A stretch of DNA of 64,000 nucleotides from Lysobacter sp. TY2-98 (GTDB taxonomy: Bacteria > Pseudomonadota > Gammaproteobacteria > Xanthomonadales > Xanthomonadaceae). This document shows positions 1 through 7,904 of this stretch, in pieces. The number at the start of each line of letters is the position of its first letter. The stretch's first letter is position 1. Both the position numbers and the translations under genes were made by a program. The notes under the pieces are model-generated. The model was given only the letters and a program-made list of their open reading frames with translations, was not told the origin of the DNA and made no database searches. Location of the stretch: contig NZ_CP031413.1 in assembly GCF_003367355.1 (NCBI RefSeq), positions 434,001 to 498,000 on the forward strand. The letters run 5' to 3'.

Positions 1-97
1 CCGGCTCCATCGCGCGCGAGGCATGTTGCCTGCGCGGACCAACGCCCATGCAGTGAAACGCAGAACCCGCGCGTGACTGGGCGACGGCGTATCGCGC

Positions 98-838
98 CTA
101 GCGCCCCTGAACGCGAAGAATGCTTGTTCGCCTCTTGAGCGTGCGGAGGATCAGCCACGCAGCAAGCCCAACGAGAACTGCGATGGTCCAGATCGGCCCG
201 ACGGAGAGGCGTCCCTGCACGGTCGACTCGGACGCCACGTCAAGCACGAACATGGCGAGCGCCACGCTGAAGACGTTGTTGTATTCGCGACGCAATACGT
301 TGCGGATCGAGAAGGGCAGGCTTGGTTTGGACCAGTGGCGAAGGGTCGGGATAAGTGCTGGCGTCCGAGCAGCCCAGATCTCGTAAGCGCTACCGAAGCG
401 TTCCGCGAGGAATGCTTCCTCGGCCAGCATGATCCTCTCGTGGTAGAGCCAGAACCCGAGGATGCACACCGCGGATGGCCACGGGTCGTGCAGGAACGCG
501 ACGGTGCCGACGAAGATCAGGAAGTTACCGATGTAGAGCGGGTGCCGCACGAGCGAATACAGCCCGGTGGTATTCAGCGCCTCCGCTCGCTGTTCGCGTG
601 CGTTGCGGCCGGAGGTGTCCTTCGGGACATGCCCCACCACCAACGCGCGCACCAGCAGCCCCAGCGCGGCGAGCAGGGCACAGCAGAACTGCCAGACGTC
701 GTCGTCAAACTTGCTGCCGCCCAGGTAGTGGTAGTGCCCGACGCGGAGCAGCAACAGCGCCAGGGCCGCGACCGGTGGGTAGCTGCGCCACCGGAACAGC
801 CACGCACCCTGGCGCTCCATGGCGGCACGCAACATCAT
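98..838 (-). CDS. ICMT/PEMT-like membrane methyltransferase
   Basis: 246-residue integral membrane protein of the isoprenylcysteine carboxyl methyltransferase-like family, in which the C-terminal half binds S-adenosylmethionine. The family signature is visible: RHPLYIGN at residues 98-105, then YHERIMLAEE at 132-141 followed by a Phe/Tyr-rich stretch. Hydrophobic segments lie near 22-34, 50-68, 104-130 and 190-230. The substrate cannot be read from sequence; bacterial relatives methylate lipids or small molecules at the inner membrane. It sits 80 bases downstream of the LAB_N gene on the same strand, so cotranscription is plausible. Several Met codons (1, 2 and 7) could start it; residue 7 is the conservative choice. 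Confidence 0.75.
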   Translation of the reverse strand: MMLRAAMERQGAWLFRWRSYPPVAALALLLLRVGHYHYLGGSKFDDDVWQFCCALLAALGLLVRALVVGHVPKDTSGRNAREQRAEALNTTGLYSLVRHPLYIGNFLIFVGTVAFLHDPWPSAVCILGFWLYHERIMLAEEAFLAERFGSAYEIWAARTPALIPTLRHWSKPSLPFSIRNVLRREYNNVFSVALAMFVLDVASESTVQGRLSVGPIWTIAVLVGLAAWLILRTLKRRTSILRVQGR

Positions 839-917
839 GAGAACGTCGGATACCGCGCTCGACGTTGGACTTTCACCTCACGCCGTGTGTTCGCCGCGCA
901 CAGGGGCAGACCACTGC

Positions 918-1304
918 TCACGACGTCGCGTCTGCGGTGCCCTCGATCTGGAGGGTCGTTCGGCCGTCCCGGCTTCCTCCATCCGCCGCGTCCGTCGCGC
1001 GCTGCCGCGGTGATCGGATGTCGAGGTAGAGGCTGTAAACGGACGTCATCGCCGGGAACAGGTTCTGGAGTACGCCGACCGAATCCTGCTTGGCCGAGAG
1101 CGTGAAGTAGGCGAGCGAGAGTGCGCTGCCGGTAACGCTCATGATCCAGAAGAGCCGAGGGATGACCGGACGTCCGGCACGCCGTGACGCCAGAAGCTGT
1201 ACGGCCCAGCGCAGGCTGAACATGCCGGCGCCCAGCCAGCCGATCAGCTTCCATGGCGATGCGTGCAGTCCCGTCCATGCCAGGGCTGCAATGGGCGTGT
1301 TCAT
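918..1304 (-). CDS. LAB_N (lipid A biosynthesis N-terminal) domain membrane protein
   Basis: About 128 residues. The core KLIGWLGAGMFSLRW followed by SALSLAYFTL and the end LQNLFPAMTSVYSLYLDIR are typical of LAB_N proteins, short three-helix membrane proteins often next to lipid A or glycosyltransferase genes. A polar tail of about 25 residues after the last helix is extra. I chose ATG at 1304; a GTG at 1319 is in frame and neither has a clear Shine-Dalgarno sequence. The neighbouring sulfatase-fold transferase and methyltransferase fit an envelope-lipid role, but no enzyme activity is established for the domain. Confidence 0.7.
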   Translation of the reverse strand: MNTPIAALAWTGLHASPWKLIGWLGAGMFSLRWAVQLLASRRAGRPVIPRLFWIMSVTGSALSLAYFTLSAKQDSVGVLQNLFPAMTSVYSLYLDIRSPRQRATDAADGGSRDGRTTLQIEGTADATS

Positions 1305-1388
1305 CGCATCGTGAATCACGGACGGCCTCGCGGGTGGAGTGGAGAATGACGCCGAGCGCTCGTCCCGGCGCAGGTGTTCATCGCATGG

Positions 1389-3341
1389 CTAGCGCGCGGA
1401 TACAGCGGGGAGCGGTCGGAACGGTGTCCGCATCTGGCCGCTGTGGAACGCCGCAGCGGCTGACTCGTAGTAGCTGATGGCGTCCAACGTCAGAACCGGG
1501 TCGTCCGGCACGACCGGCTGGGATTCGTCCGCGGTCAGCGCAGGTTTCAACGTCGCGACGCGACGGTGCGGCGCCAACTGCACGAGGCGGTTCGGCGTCA
1601 GATAGCCGAGGAGCTGGTACGTTCCGATCAGCGCGCGCTCAGGACGCGACTGCGCGACGTCCACGCCGTAGAACCGGCTGCGATAGTCCATCCCGAGCAG
1701 GCCCAGCAGGGTGGGCGGCACGTCGATCTGGCTCATCAGGCCATCAACGCGACCCGGCGCGATATGCGCCGGCGAGTAGACCCACATGGGGATGTGATAG
1801 CGGAATGCAGGCAGGTCAGCCTTGCCGGCACTGAAAGCGCAATGGTCTGCCGTGATGACGAAGACCGTGTCGCGGAACCACGGGTGGGTGCGTGCACGTC
1901 GAAGAAAGTCTCCGACCGCCCAGTCGGTATACCGGACCGCGCCAATGCGGGACTTCTGTTTGAACGCGCCGCGACCTTCCGGGAACGTGTAGGGCCGATG
2001 GTTGGACGTGGTCATCACGTGCGCAAAGAACGGTCGTCCCGCTGCAGCGCTTCGATCGAACGTCTTCATCGCCATCGTGTACAGGTCTTCATCCGAGACG
2101 CCCCACACCGTGGCGTGGTGGACGGCGTCGCTCGGAACCTCGGCGCGGTCATGGATCGTGTAACCGTTGTGGCCGAAGAAGTAGTTCATGTTGTCGAAGG
2201 CGCCGTACCCGCCGTAAATGAACGATGAGTCGTACCCCTTCGCGTTGAAGACGCTTGCCAGCGAGAACAGATGTTCGTTGCCGGGACGCTTCACGATCGA
2301 CTCTCCGGGCGTGGGCGGCACGGAAAGCGATAGCGCCTCGAGACCACGGACGGTGCGCGTGCCCGTGGCATAGAGCTGGGTGAACAGCAGGCTTGCCGGT
2401 GTCAGTCGATCGAGATTGGGCGTGAGCGATTCCGCCCGCCCGTACGTGCCCGAGAATTCGGCCGAGAAGCTCTCGATGCTGATCAGGACGACATTGAGCC
2501 GCTGCTCCGGCGTCGCGTTGTGGATCGTGCGGTCCATGCCGGTCGGCGCGTCGAACGTCGCGTCAGGCGTTGCGACCGTCCTGCGAACGTGCGCGTCCGC
2601 ATCCGGCTGCGCGACCGTGCGGTAGTACTGGTCGTAATCCAGTGACGGATTGCGATACGCCGCGAAGAACTCGTAGATGCCGTTGCCTTGGAGCGCGTCT
2701 GCGTAGTGGTTTCCCGTCGGCCACCGTGTGTCGGCCGTGACCAGCCAGGTGCCCAGCGCAGCGGCGGCACCCCAGATCGCCAATACGGTCCAGCGCGTCC
2801 GCCACGGGGTGAGATCGTGTCCGCCTGCGCGCCAGCGCCGTGTCCCGACGAAGATCGCGAGCGTGGTGCCCGCGATGCCGGCGAGGATCGGGCCGACGGC
2901 ATAGGACTCCCGAATGTTGCCGAGGACTTCGGTGGTATAGACCAGGTAGTCGACGGCGATGAAGTTGAAGCGGCTCTGGAATTCTTCCCAGAACGTCCAT
3001 TCCGCAACGGCGACGAACACCAGCAGCGCCAGCAGGAGCAGACACAACGTACCGATCGCGGCCCGCCCGGGCCTCGATGCGCCCCAGCCCGCGGGAAGGA
3101 GCGTCAGCAGAAGCACGAGCGGGAGGCCGACGTAAAGACAGGTCAGCAGATCGAAGAAGAAGCCGATCGCGAAGACTTCCGCCACGACGGCTGGCGAATG
3201 GGGAATGTCGCCCCACGCGGCTGCGAGCAGGACGACTCGGGTCACCGTCGAAATGACCAGGAAGCAGCAGGCGAGCCAGAAGAGTGGGCGGAAGCGGCCC
3301 GCGAGCAGGTAGGACGGTGGTGCCAAAGGCAAAGACGGCAT
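1389..3341 (-). CDS. LTA synthase / OpgB-like sulfatase-fold transferase
   Basis: About 650 residues: five N-terminal membrane helices, then a periplasmic alkaline-phosphatase/sulfatase-fold domain. Family enzymes move phosphoglycerol or phosphoethanolamine head groups onto envelope glycans or lipids. Visible landmarks are VVLISIESFSAEFSGTYG with the metal-binding Glu, GTRTVRGLEAL with the expected catalytic Thr, TTSNHRPYTFP, and ITADHCAF with the metal Asp-His pair. The exact head group is not predictable. ATG at 3341 is preferred over ATG at 3371 because a regulator-like triple repeat at 3394-3420 and a -10-like TACGAA just downstream would put the transcription start at about 3372. It is divergent from the two-component genes. 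Confidence 0.82.
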   Translation of the reverse strand: MPSLPLAPPSYLLAGRFRPLFWLACCFLVISTVTRVVLLAAAWGDIPHSPAVVAEVFAIGFFFDLLTCLYVGLPLVLLLTLLPAGWGASRPGRAAIGTLCLLLLALLVFVAVAEWTFWEEFQSRFNFIAVDYLVYTTEVLGNIRESYAVGPILAGIAGTTLAIFVGTRRWRAGGHDLTPWRTRWTVLAIWGAAAALGTWLVTADTRWPTGNHYADALQGNGIYEFFAAYRNPSLDYDQYYRTVAQPDADAHVRRTVATPDATFDAPTGMDRTIHNATPEQRLNVVLISIESFSAEFSGTYGRAESLTPNLDRLTPASLLFTQLYATGTRTVRGLEALSLSVPPTPGESIVKRPGNEHLFSLASVFNAKGYDSSFIYGGYGAFDNMNYFFGHNGYTIHDRAEVPSDAVHHATVWGVSDEDLYTMAMKTFDRSAAAGRPFFAHVMTTSNHRPYTFPEGRGAFKQKSRIGAVRYTDWAVGDFLRRARTHPWFRDTVFVITADHCAFSAGKADLPAFRYHIPMWVYSPAHIAPGRVDGLMSQIDVPPTLLGLLGMDYRSRFYGVDVAQSRPERALIGTYQLLGYLTPNRLVQLAPHRRVATLKPALTADESQPVVPDDPVLTLDAISYYESAAAAFHSGQMRTPFRPLPAVSAR

Positions 3342-3393
3342 GAGAGCGATCCGAAACGACCGAAAAAGCATGGGTCGAGGTTCGTAAAAACCG

Positions 3394-3420
3394 CTCAGGC
3401 CAATCTCAACTCGCCGTTAA
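3394..3420 (-). promoter_or_regulatory. Triple direct repeat (11-bp period), putative response-regulator box A
   Basis: On the minus strand: TTAAC-N6-TTGAG-N6-CTGAG, repeats starting exactly 11 bases apart, followed after 6 bases by TTACGAA as a possible -10. The same architecture occurs at 5445 and 10499. An 11-bp direct repeat is typical of OmpR/PhoB-family binding. It lies upstream of the LTA-synthase-like gene and 72 bases before the response regulator start. Confidence 0.6.
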
Positions 3421-3491
3421 GACGCGCTCATGAAGGTACGGCGCCCGCGTTCGCGTGGATCGTCGTCGCGCTCGTGTGGCAGGCTTCGGCG

Positions 3492-4196
3492 ATGGCATCG
3501 ACTCCTTTCCCCACAGCGGCCGGGCTGCGTGTGCTGCTGGTCGAGGATCAGCACGATATCGCCGCCAACATCTGGGATTTCCTGGAACGGCGCGGTTACA
3601 AGGTCGACCATCGTGCAGACGGCGCGAGTGGGCTGCAGCGCGCGATGCACGACGATTTCGACGTCATCGTGCTCGACCTCGGCCTGCCGCGCATGGACGG
3701 CCTGGAACTGTGTCGTCGCCTGCGCGAAGCCGGGCGTGGCACGCCGATCCTCATGCTGACCGCCCGCGACACGCTCGAAGACAAGCTGCGCGGCTTTGCG
3801 GAGGGCGCGGACGACTACATGGTCAAGCCGTTCGAGCTGCGCGAGCTGGAGGCGCGCCTGCGCGCGTTGCATCGCGCCCGTCATCCGCGCCTCGGCGGGC
3901 CGCTCCTCGAATGCGGACCGTTGGCCTACGACCCGTCCGAAATGGTGGCCCTGCGTGAGGAGCGGCGCATTCCGCTGACGCGCCTGCAAGGCCTGTTGCT
4001 CTCCGTACTTCTCGAGGACGCGCCGAAGATCTCCACGCACACGCGCTTGCTCCAGGCGGCGTGGCCGAATGGAGACGGCGACGTCGCGGCACTGCATACA
4101 CAGATCTACGAGCTTCGCGGCCTCATCGATCGACCGTTCTCCACGCAGCTTCTGCAATCGATACGCGGCATCGGGTACCGAATCTGTTGTCCATGA
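3492..4196 (+). CDS. OmpR-family two-component response regulator
   Basis: 234 residues. Receiver domain about 12-125 with acidic pocket ED (18-19), phosphoacceptor Asp62 in LDLGLPRMDG, and the conserved Lys in MVKPFE; a winged-helix DNA-binding domain follows, ending in SIRGIGYRICC, the classic OmpR-family end. ATG at 3492 opens directly before the receiver; the frame is open further upstream but that sequence shows no receiver-like features. The stop overlaps the kinase start as ATGA, so the two are translationally coupled. Position between two box-bearing promoters suggests it controls the adjacent envelope genes (inference). Confidence 0.9.
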   Translation: MASTPFPTAAGLRVLLVEDQHDIAANIWDFLERRGYKVDHRADGASGLQRAMHDDFDVIVLDLGLPRMDGLELCRRLREAGRGTPILMLTARDTLEDKLRGFAEGADDYMVKPFELRELEARLRALHRARHPRLGGPLLECGPLAYDPSEMVALREERRIPLTRLQGLLLSVLLEDAPKISTHTRLLQAAWPNGDGDVAALHTQIYELRGLIDRPFSTQLLQSIRGIGYRICCP

Positions 4197-5404
4197 CGAC
4201 TCAACCATTGCCACTGCGGAGGCGGGTCACACTCGCCTTCATGCTGCTGGGCTTCATGCTCAGCCTGTCCTTTGCCCTCAGCACCGTCTTCATTACCGAA
4301 GACTACGAACAGTTGCTCGCAAGCGAGATCCTGCGTGGCCAGGCGGAGGACTACAGCCTACGTCTGTCCAACGGATTGCCCGCGCAGCTGCCGCAGACGC
4401 ATCGGCTTAGCGGATACCTCGGCCATCCGCCCGTTCGCTACGCCAACTTCGGGTTGGGTGTCCACGAGGATCCGCTGCAGGACGGCGTGCACGTCGGCGT
4501 GTTCGACATGCCCGCAGGCCGCATGTTCTTCGTCATCAACCTGGGCGACATCGAAACGCTGGAACAGCATCTCAATCTCGCGCTGGCGACCATTGTGGCT
4601 CTGGGCACGCTGATATCCGGCTGGCTGGGTTGGCTCCTGGCGCGACGCGCGCTCGCTCCCGTGTCCGCCTTGGCCGCTGCGGTCGACCGACTGCCCACCA
4701 CCGCCGTTGCCACGCAGCTCGCGGCGTCGGCGAGTCCGGATGATCTGGGGCGGCTGGCCGAAGCGATTGATCGCTACCAGGGACGATTGGTCGATGTTCG
4801 GGAGCAGCAGAAGGCTTTCTTTGCGGACGCGAGCCACGAGTTGCGAACGCCGGTCGCGGTCGTGCAGGGCGCGGCGGAACTCCTTCGCGAGGATGCGGTG
4901 GGATTTTCAGAACTCACGCCGCGGCTCGATCGGCTCGATCGTGGCATTGGCGACCTGATCGATCTCCTCGACGTGCTGCTGAGACTGGCGCGTGGCAAGC
5001 ACGACGAGCCCGAGGCGATCGAGGCGGTCGACTGGACGCGGGGCGTCGTTACGTCCGCGCTGTCGCGATTCGCCCCCGACCTCCACATCGAAGTCGCGGG
5101 CCCGGCGACCGTTACATGGACCGTTTCACGGCACGAAGCCGCCCTGCTGTTGCGGGCCATCGCACGCGACATCGTGCCGCCGGGCGCATCCGGGACGCTC
5201 AACGTCTCGATCGAGCCGGAAGGCCTCTCGCTATCGACGGTGGGCGAGCTCGGTACGTCCAATGCGCGCCGGCCGCGTGGGCCGGTCAGGAGCGATCGGG
5301 CGGTGGGCGGCGGGCTGGTGGGCCGACTCGCCGGCGCTCACGGATGGCGAATCGATGCCAAGCCGGGTCGCGCTCATGTCACGTGGGTGGACTCCGCCGT
5401 TTGA
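4193..5404 (+). CDS. Two-component sensor histidine kinase with atypical ATPase domain
   Basis: 403 residues: TM1 about 12-34, a periplasmic domain of about 95 residues, TM2 about 128-150, a HAMP-like linker, then a HisKA H-box with phosphorylatable His215 (ADASHELRTP). The catalytic domain is short and eroded: where an N-box Asn is expected (about 314-328) the sequence is RHEAALLLRAIARDIV, with no Asn at the metal-chelating position, while GGGLVGRLAGAHGWRI keeps a G2-like loop. It may be a weak kinase or mainly a phosphatase, or bind ATP unusually. It starts inside the response-regulator stop (ATGA). Confidence 0.85.
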   Translation: MTTQPLPLRRRVTLAFMLLGFMLSLSFALSTVFITEDYEQLLASEILRGQAEDYSLRLSNGLPAQLPQTHRLSGYLGHPPVRYANFGLGVHEDPLQDGVHVGVFDMPAGRMFFVINLGDIETLEQHLNLALATIVALGTLISGWLGWLLARRALAPVSALAAAVDRLPTTAVATQLAASASPDDLGRLAEAIDRYQGRLVDVREQQKAFFADASHELRTPVAVVQGAAELLREDAVGFSELTPRLDRLDRGIGDLIDLLDVLLRLARGKHDEPEAIEAVDWTRGVVTSALSRFAPDLHIEVAGPATVTWTVSRHEAALLLRAIARDIVPPGASGTLNVSIEPEGLSLSTVGELGTSNARRPRGPVRSDRAVGGGLVGRLAGAHGWRIDAKPGRAHVTWVDSAV

Positions 5405-5444
5405 ATCCGTGCGCGTCCCGGCAAAAGGTACTTCGCGCGCGCGG

Positions 5445-5471
5445 TTAACGGCCGCCTGAGATTCGCCTCAG
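5445..5471 (+). promoter_or_regulatory. Triple direct repeat (11-bp period), putative response-regulator box B
   Basis: TTAAC at 5445, CTGAG at 5456, CTCAG at 5467: three half-sites spaced exactly 11 bases, then CGCCCC and TTACGTT as a -10-like element. It aligns with box A over almost its full length (TTAACGGC, TGAGATT, GCCT, AGCG in common). It lies upstream of the PAP2 gene and just after the kinase gene. Confidence 0.6.
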
Positions 5472-5601
5472 CGCCCCTTACGTTCTGCTGGCGAGACTTG
5501 CGGCTCCATCGTCAGTGGATCATGCGTGCAAGTCATCGTCGACGTCCCGCCCGGAGGCGGCCCGGCACATCAGGTTCACGTTTCGACGTGCGGGCGCGGC
5601 A

Positions 5602-6345
5602 ATGCTGCATAACTTTGTGGAGGAAGGCGCCGAGCTGAGCGCCATCGTGATCGGCTCGTTCGCGGCGGTGTCCCTCTTCAGCCAACGTCACGTTCGTTGG
5701 GCGCGAGGGTTCCGGCATGGCTGGTTCCTGATCCTGCTGGTGATCGCCTCGATTGCCGTACTCACGCAGGTGCTCGAGGAAGTTCTCGGCCAGGAAAGCA
5801 CGGCGATCGATCGCGCCATCCTCGAATGGATACACGGGCGCGTTCCCGCTGGCGCGCTCGGCTTCTTCAATGCCCTGACGTGGACCGGCTCCTCGCGTGT
5901 CGTCGTGCCGGTCGCTTCGCTCCTTGTCGTGGTCGCCCTGTGGCGTAAGCAGCGGTTCGAGGCGCTGCAAGTCGCGTTGACGACCGCGCTCGCGGGCCTC
6001 GTCATCTACTTCGCCAAGACCGCCGTCGCGCGCCCGCGCCCCGATCTCTGGTCGACGCAGTGGTTCTGGGGCTCGAGCTTTCCGAGTGGTCACACCCTGA
6101 TCTCCGCGGCGCTCGCGACATCGCTTTGCCTTTGGATCGCTCGCCAGTGGCCGCGGGGACGCATTGCGGCCCTGGTTGCAGGCACGACATGGGTAGCGCT
6201 CGTCGGGTTGTCCCGTCTTGTGCTCGGCGTGCATTGGCCGACGGACGTCGTCGCCGCTGCATGTGCCGGCCTTCTCGTCGCCGCGGGCGTCAACGGCGCG
6301 CTGGCGTTGGTTGCAGTGCGCACCCGAAAGCCCCGCTCCGTCTAA
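5602..6345 (+). CDS. PAP2-family membrane phosphatase
   Basis: About 247 residues with six predicted helices. All three PAP2 motifs are intact: KTAVARPRP, FPSGHTLIS and GLSRLVLGVHWPTDV, giving the Lys/Arg, Ser-Gly-His and Arg/His/Asp catalytic residues. Such enzymes dephosphorylate lipid phosphates (undecaprenyl-PP, phosphatidic acid, phosphatidylglycerol-P or lipid A phosphates) at the periplasmic face. A GTG at 5515 would add 29 residues without membrane character; ATG at 5602 gives a more typical N-terminus. It is preceded by box B, suggesting control by the adjacent two-component system. Confidence 0.85.
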   Translation: MLHNFVEEGAELSAIVIGSFAAVSLFSQRHVRWARGFRHGWFLILLVIASIAVLTQVLEEVLGQESTAIDRAILEWIHGRVPAGALGFFNALTWTGSSRVVVPVASLLVVVALWRKQRFEALQVALTTALAGLVIYFAKTAVARPRPDLWSTQWFWGSSFPSGHTLISAALATSLCLWIARQWPRGRIAALVAGTTWVALVGLSRLVLGVHWPTDVVAAACAGLLVAAGVNGALALVAVRTRKPRSV

Positions 6346-6370
6346 CCCATTTGGCTTCCCACGACCCCGT

Positions 6371-7171
6371 ATGAACTCGACTGATCTGCGCGACACCCTC
6401 AGCAAAGTTCCCGCCATCACCTTCGGCTTCTGGATCATCAAGATCCTCGCCACGACGCTCGGTGAAATCGGCGGTGACGCGGTCACCATGTCGTGGCTGG
6501 GCGAAACCACGCCCAACGCCGCGGTCGGCATCCTGCATTCCGGCTATCTGGTCGGCACCGCGCTGTTCGCCGCCATTTTCGCGATCGCGGTTGCGCTGCA
6601 GATCCGCGCGCGCGACTTCAACCCGTGGATGTACTGGACGACGATCGTCGCCAGCACCACGGTGGGCACCACACTCGCGGATTTCGCCGATCGCTCGCTG
6701 GGCATCGGCTACACGGGCGGTTCGACGCTGCTCCTCGCGCTCCTGCTCGCCTCGCTGTTCACCTGGTATCGCACCACGGGCACCATCGCTGTCGACAGCG
6801 TTCGCGACGCTCGCAGCGAACTGTTCTACTGGCTGACGATCACGTTCTCGCAGACCCTCGGCACAGCGCTCGGTGACTGGGTCGCCGACACCCAGGGTCT
6901 CGGCTACGTGGGCGGCATCGCGATCTTCGGTGGATTGCTCACGCTGGTGGCGATCTTGTACTTCGCCACGAAGATTTCGCGCACCGCGCTCTTCTGGGCG
7001 GCGTTCGTGTTGACGCGACCGCTCGGCGCGGTCGTCGGTGACTTCCTCGACAAGCCCGTCGCCAAGGGCGGGCTGGAGCTCAGTCGCTATACCGGCTCGA
7101 TCGCGCTTCTGGTTGCGATCGGCCTGTGCATCGCGCTGTTCCCGCAACGACCGGCGACCCGATCGCACTGA
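6371..7171 (+). CDS. COG4705-like membrane protein with four internal repeats
   Basis: 266 residues, about eight hydrophobic segments arranged as four diverged repeats. Each repeat carries a Gly/Asp signature at the start of a helix pair: TLGEIGGDAV, TVGTTLADFAD, TLGTALGDWVAD and PLGAVVGDFLDKP; each of the first three is followed by a GxGYxGG-like or similar turn. I recognise the family only as an uncharacterised membrane protein group (COG4705-like). Conserved intramembrane Asp residues suggest ion or small-solute transport, but that is inference. It starts 25 bases after the PAP2 gene and ends one base before the next start, so this is an operon. Confidence 0.7.
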   Translation: MNSTDLRDTLSKVPAITFGFWIIKILATTLGEIGGDAVTMSWLGETTPNAAVGILHSGYLVGTALFAAIFAIAVALQIRARDFNPWMYWTTIVASTTVGTTLADFADRSLGIGYTGGSTLLLALLLASLFTWYRTTGTIAVDSVRDARSELFYWLTITFSQTLGTALGDWVADTQGLGYVGGIAIFGGLLTLVAILYFATKISRTALFWAAFVLTRPLGAVVGDFLDKPVAKGGLELSRYTGSIALLVAIGLCIALFPQRPATRSH

Positions 7172-7172
7172 C

Positions 7173-7904
7173 ATGGCGCGTGCGACGCGAATCGCGGTGG
7201 CACTGCTCCTGTCCGCCGTCGCGGCACAGGCCGAAGCCGGGCCTCCGCTCATCACGAACGATCCCGACACGCCCGGACCGGGCGTGTGGGAGATCAACCT
7301 GGCGGCCACGGGGATCAGCGGAGCCGGTGTGCTGGGGCTGGACGCGCCGGATCTCGATCTCAATCGCGGTGTCGGCGAACGCGTCCAGCTGTCGATGCAC
7401 GCGGCGTGGGCGCACGAGCGTGACGGGAACGGATGGCGGAGCGGCCTGGGCGACGTCGAGTTCGGCGTGCGCTATCGCTTCATGGACGCCGAAACGTCGG
7501 GCATGTCGCTGGCGATCCAGCCGCTGTACACCCGCAGCTGGTCTGCCGCCGCGCGGCGGCGCGGCCTCGCGTCGGAGCACCCCGAATGGGTCGTGCCGGT
7601 ACAGCTCGCTCGCCCCTTCGGGGCGTTCAATGCGGGCCTCGAGGTTTCGCGTCACTTCATCACGAGCGAACCCGATGCGTGGCAGGCCGGCGTTTTTGCT
7701 GGACACGACTGCTGGGGCGGGGAGTGCCTCGCCGAGATCAACTCGACGCGTGTCGACCATGCTGGAGCGCGCACGACGTTCAACCTGGGCAATCGCCACC
7801 CGATCGCCGATGGCGTGGACTTTCTCGGGTCGGTAGGGCGACAGTACGGAGGCCGGGAGGCCGCGGCAACGGTGTTTTATGTCGGCGTCCAAATCATCCG
7901 CTAG
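7173..7904 (+). CDS. Putative outer-membrane beta-barrel protein (MetA/phenol-degradation-like)
   Basis: 243 residues: cleavable signal peptide (hydrophobic 6-20, cut near AEAGPP), then GPPLITNDPDTPGPGVWEIN, a typical opening of transporter-like outer-membrane proteins once called 'MetA-pathway of phenol degradation', followed by alternating beta-strands and a terminal aromatic/hydrophobic strand. The substrate is unknown. The start ATG lies just after the previous stop. The last 26 bases overlap the glycosyltransferase gene in another frame, indicating translational coupling. Confidence 0.65.
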   Translation: MARATRIAVALLLSAVAAQAEAGPPLITNDPDTPGPGVWEINLAATGISGAGVLGLDAPDLDLNRGVGERVQLSMHAAWAHERDGNGWRSGLGDVEFGVRYRFMDAETSGMSLAIQPLYTRSWSAAARRRGLASEHPEWVVPVQLARPFGAFNAGLEVSRHFITSEPDAWQAGVFAGHDCWGGECLAEINSTRVDHAGARTTFNLGNRHPIADGVDFLGSVGRQYGGREAAATVFYVGVQIIR

